Part shown: positions 21,492 through 21,884 of the stretch, one piece after another
How the letters are laid out: each line of letters begins with the position of its first letter
Position numbering within the stretch: position 1 is the stretch's first letter
NCBI GenBank assembly: GCA_964348605.1
Contig: CAYGDC010000006.1
Span: forward strand, 1 to 21,884
Length of the DNA: 21,884 bases
DNA from: JALOAR01 sp964348605
GTDB lineage: Bacteria; Patescibacteriota; Minisyncoccia; UBA6257; Colwellbacteraceae
Reading direction: 5' to 3'
Notes under the pieces: model-generated
What the model was told of the DNA's origin: nothing
What the model saw: only the letters and a program-made list of their open reading frames with translations
Databases searched by the model: none
Translations under genes and position numbers: made by a program

Positions 21492-21604
21492 TATAATTAT
21501 CAAGCCGTTATAATATGGCTTAGAGTTCTAGCTTTGTGTGAGGCGAAGCCAACACTCTATTAATGATAGTTCTTTTAATGCCTCACTTAGTGACGGCTTT
21601 TTTA
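21492..21604 (+). ncRNA. Candidate small structured RNA with promoter and terminator
   Basis: TATAAT at 21492-21497 (a second at 21509-21514) precedes a segment rich in mutually exclusive pairings. A 3' hairpin GCC-TCAC-tta-GTGA-c-GGC (21580-21597) followed by six T residues looks like an intrinsic terminator. Inside, GTGT-ga-GGC-gaa-GCC-a-ACAC (21536-21555) can fold alone, or GTGAGGC (21538-21544) can pair with GCCTCAC (21580-21586) and break the terminator. The ends AAGCCGT (21502-21508) and ACGGCTT (21593-21599) are complementary over 7 bp. No protein gene follows in the window, so a free-standing RNA of about 100 nt is favoured. It matches no RNA family I recognise, and the -35 region is poor. 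Confidence 0.4.
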
Positions 21605-21884
21605 TTTCCTACTTTTACAAACCCATACTGATTATCAGTTATTGACTATAATCTGTTTGTAATTTGTCTGTAATTTGGTGCTTGTAATTTGTAATTTGTA
21701 ATTTATCCTCACTAACCAATCCTTTGCTATTAGGGTCTCCTTTACTCTAGTAAACTTGCCACTTCTTCCTCACGAGAATTAGGCGGTAGGTCGATACAAG
21801 AAAAGGGAATCAGACCATCCGAAATAAATAAAATAAACATAATAAAAACAAAATTGTACAAAATGAATAAAATTGCACGCAAAA

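Larger units (their letters stand above)
20956..21884. other. Repeat-rich tail without a supported protein gene
   Basis: This 929-nt stretch holds a twin mini-hairpin (21071), three AACTCGGCCA units (21120-21165), three ATTCCCGC-type palindromes (21238-21338), A/C- and T/G-rich CAAATTACAAA-type runs on both strands (about 21345-21460 and 21650-21710) and a candidate small RNA (about 21504-21603). The open frames over 21134-21434 translate to DSRFRGND and FPRKRES strings, which are products of the palindromes, not genes. Confidence 0.7.

Noticed and set aside
21742..21884. Minus-strand open frame from the window edge ending at 21742 (tail reads LPPNSREEEVASLLE)
   Set aside because: It looks mildly protein-like, but only 46 codons are visible, the upstream part is AT-rich and hydrophobic by composition, and no family is recognisable. 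It could be the 3' end of a gene beyond the window.
19484..21884. Diversity-generating retroelement
   Set aside because: No reverse transcriptase, no template/variable repeat pair and no variable C-lectin gene were found; only possible Avd-like folds are present.
16065..21884. CRISPR array in the repeat-rich right end
   Set aside because: The repeats are palindromes of 15-30 nt at irregular distances without uniform spacers, and no cas genes are present.

Overview
The window looks like a chromosomal segment of an uncultivated, AT-rich bacterium of the Candidate Phyla Radiation (Patescibacteria, most likely a Parcubacteria/Paceibacteria lineage). The evidence is a tandem set of small two-helix 'T4SS pilin'-type membrane proteins, an S23-type four-helix-bundle protein, an HtrA-like protease without a PDZ domain, almost no Shine-Dalgarno sequences, and short palindromic repeats of the kind that give spurious 'DSRFRGND/FPRKRES' ORFs. 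TAA is the dominant stop and TGA is also used as a stop, so the genetic code looks standard. A 100-N scaffold gap at 9853-9952 marks this as a draft or metagenomic assembly. The taxonomic call is inference.

Layout. 1-1127: 3' part of gyrA (C-terminal beta-pinwheel). 1154-3663: a solute-binding-protein-like anchored protein followed by three small pilin-like membrane proteins. 3691-3721: bidirectional terminator. 3731-5929 (minus strand): a CaCA-family cation/Ca2+ antiporter, a XerC/D tyrosine recombinase and tRNA-Leu(UAG), which has its own promoter. 6206-9260: rpsO - NYN nuclease - pnp, an RNA-metabolism operon. 9387-11010: a single-pass membrane protein with a 30-bp Pro/Ala minisatellite that contains the assembly gap. 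11016-12316: nusA behind a promoter, a terminator-like hairpin and a possible 10-codon leader ORF. 12385-12882: GNAT acetyltransferase. 13014-14835: clpP overlapping tyrS. 15008-16057: PDZ-less HtrA. 16208-19466: clpB-like disaggregase overlapping a polytopic membrane protein. 19484-19921: four-helix-bundle (S23/IVP) gene bounded by near-perfect inverted repeats. 20026-20955: helical-domain plus winged-helix protein. 20956-21884: protein-gene-free, repeat-rich tail with a candidate structured small RNA.

How it works together. The central block is housekeeping: topology (gyrA), ribosome and RNA turnover (rpsO, NYN, pnp, nusA), translation (tyrS, tRNA-Leu) and protein quality control (clpP, htrA, clpB). 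The most striking window-wide property is the promoters. Many genes carry a -10 hexamer, often with an extended TGn, that ends 6-8 nt before the ATG, so the mRNAs should be leaderless. This rule corrects two starts (rpsO, and the winged-helix gene at 20026). It also suggests that nusA is preceded by a leaderless mini-ORF running straight through a terminator hairpin. A second highlight is the ClpB-like protein, which has the ClpB-length coiled-coil middle domain but also an IGF loop of the kind ClpA/ClpC use to dock on ClpP. The right end is an accessory zone where two four-helix-bundle-type genes sit among several families of short palindromes, one of which has inserted in frame into a coding sequence.
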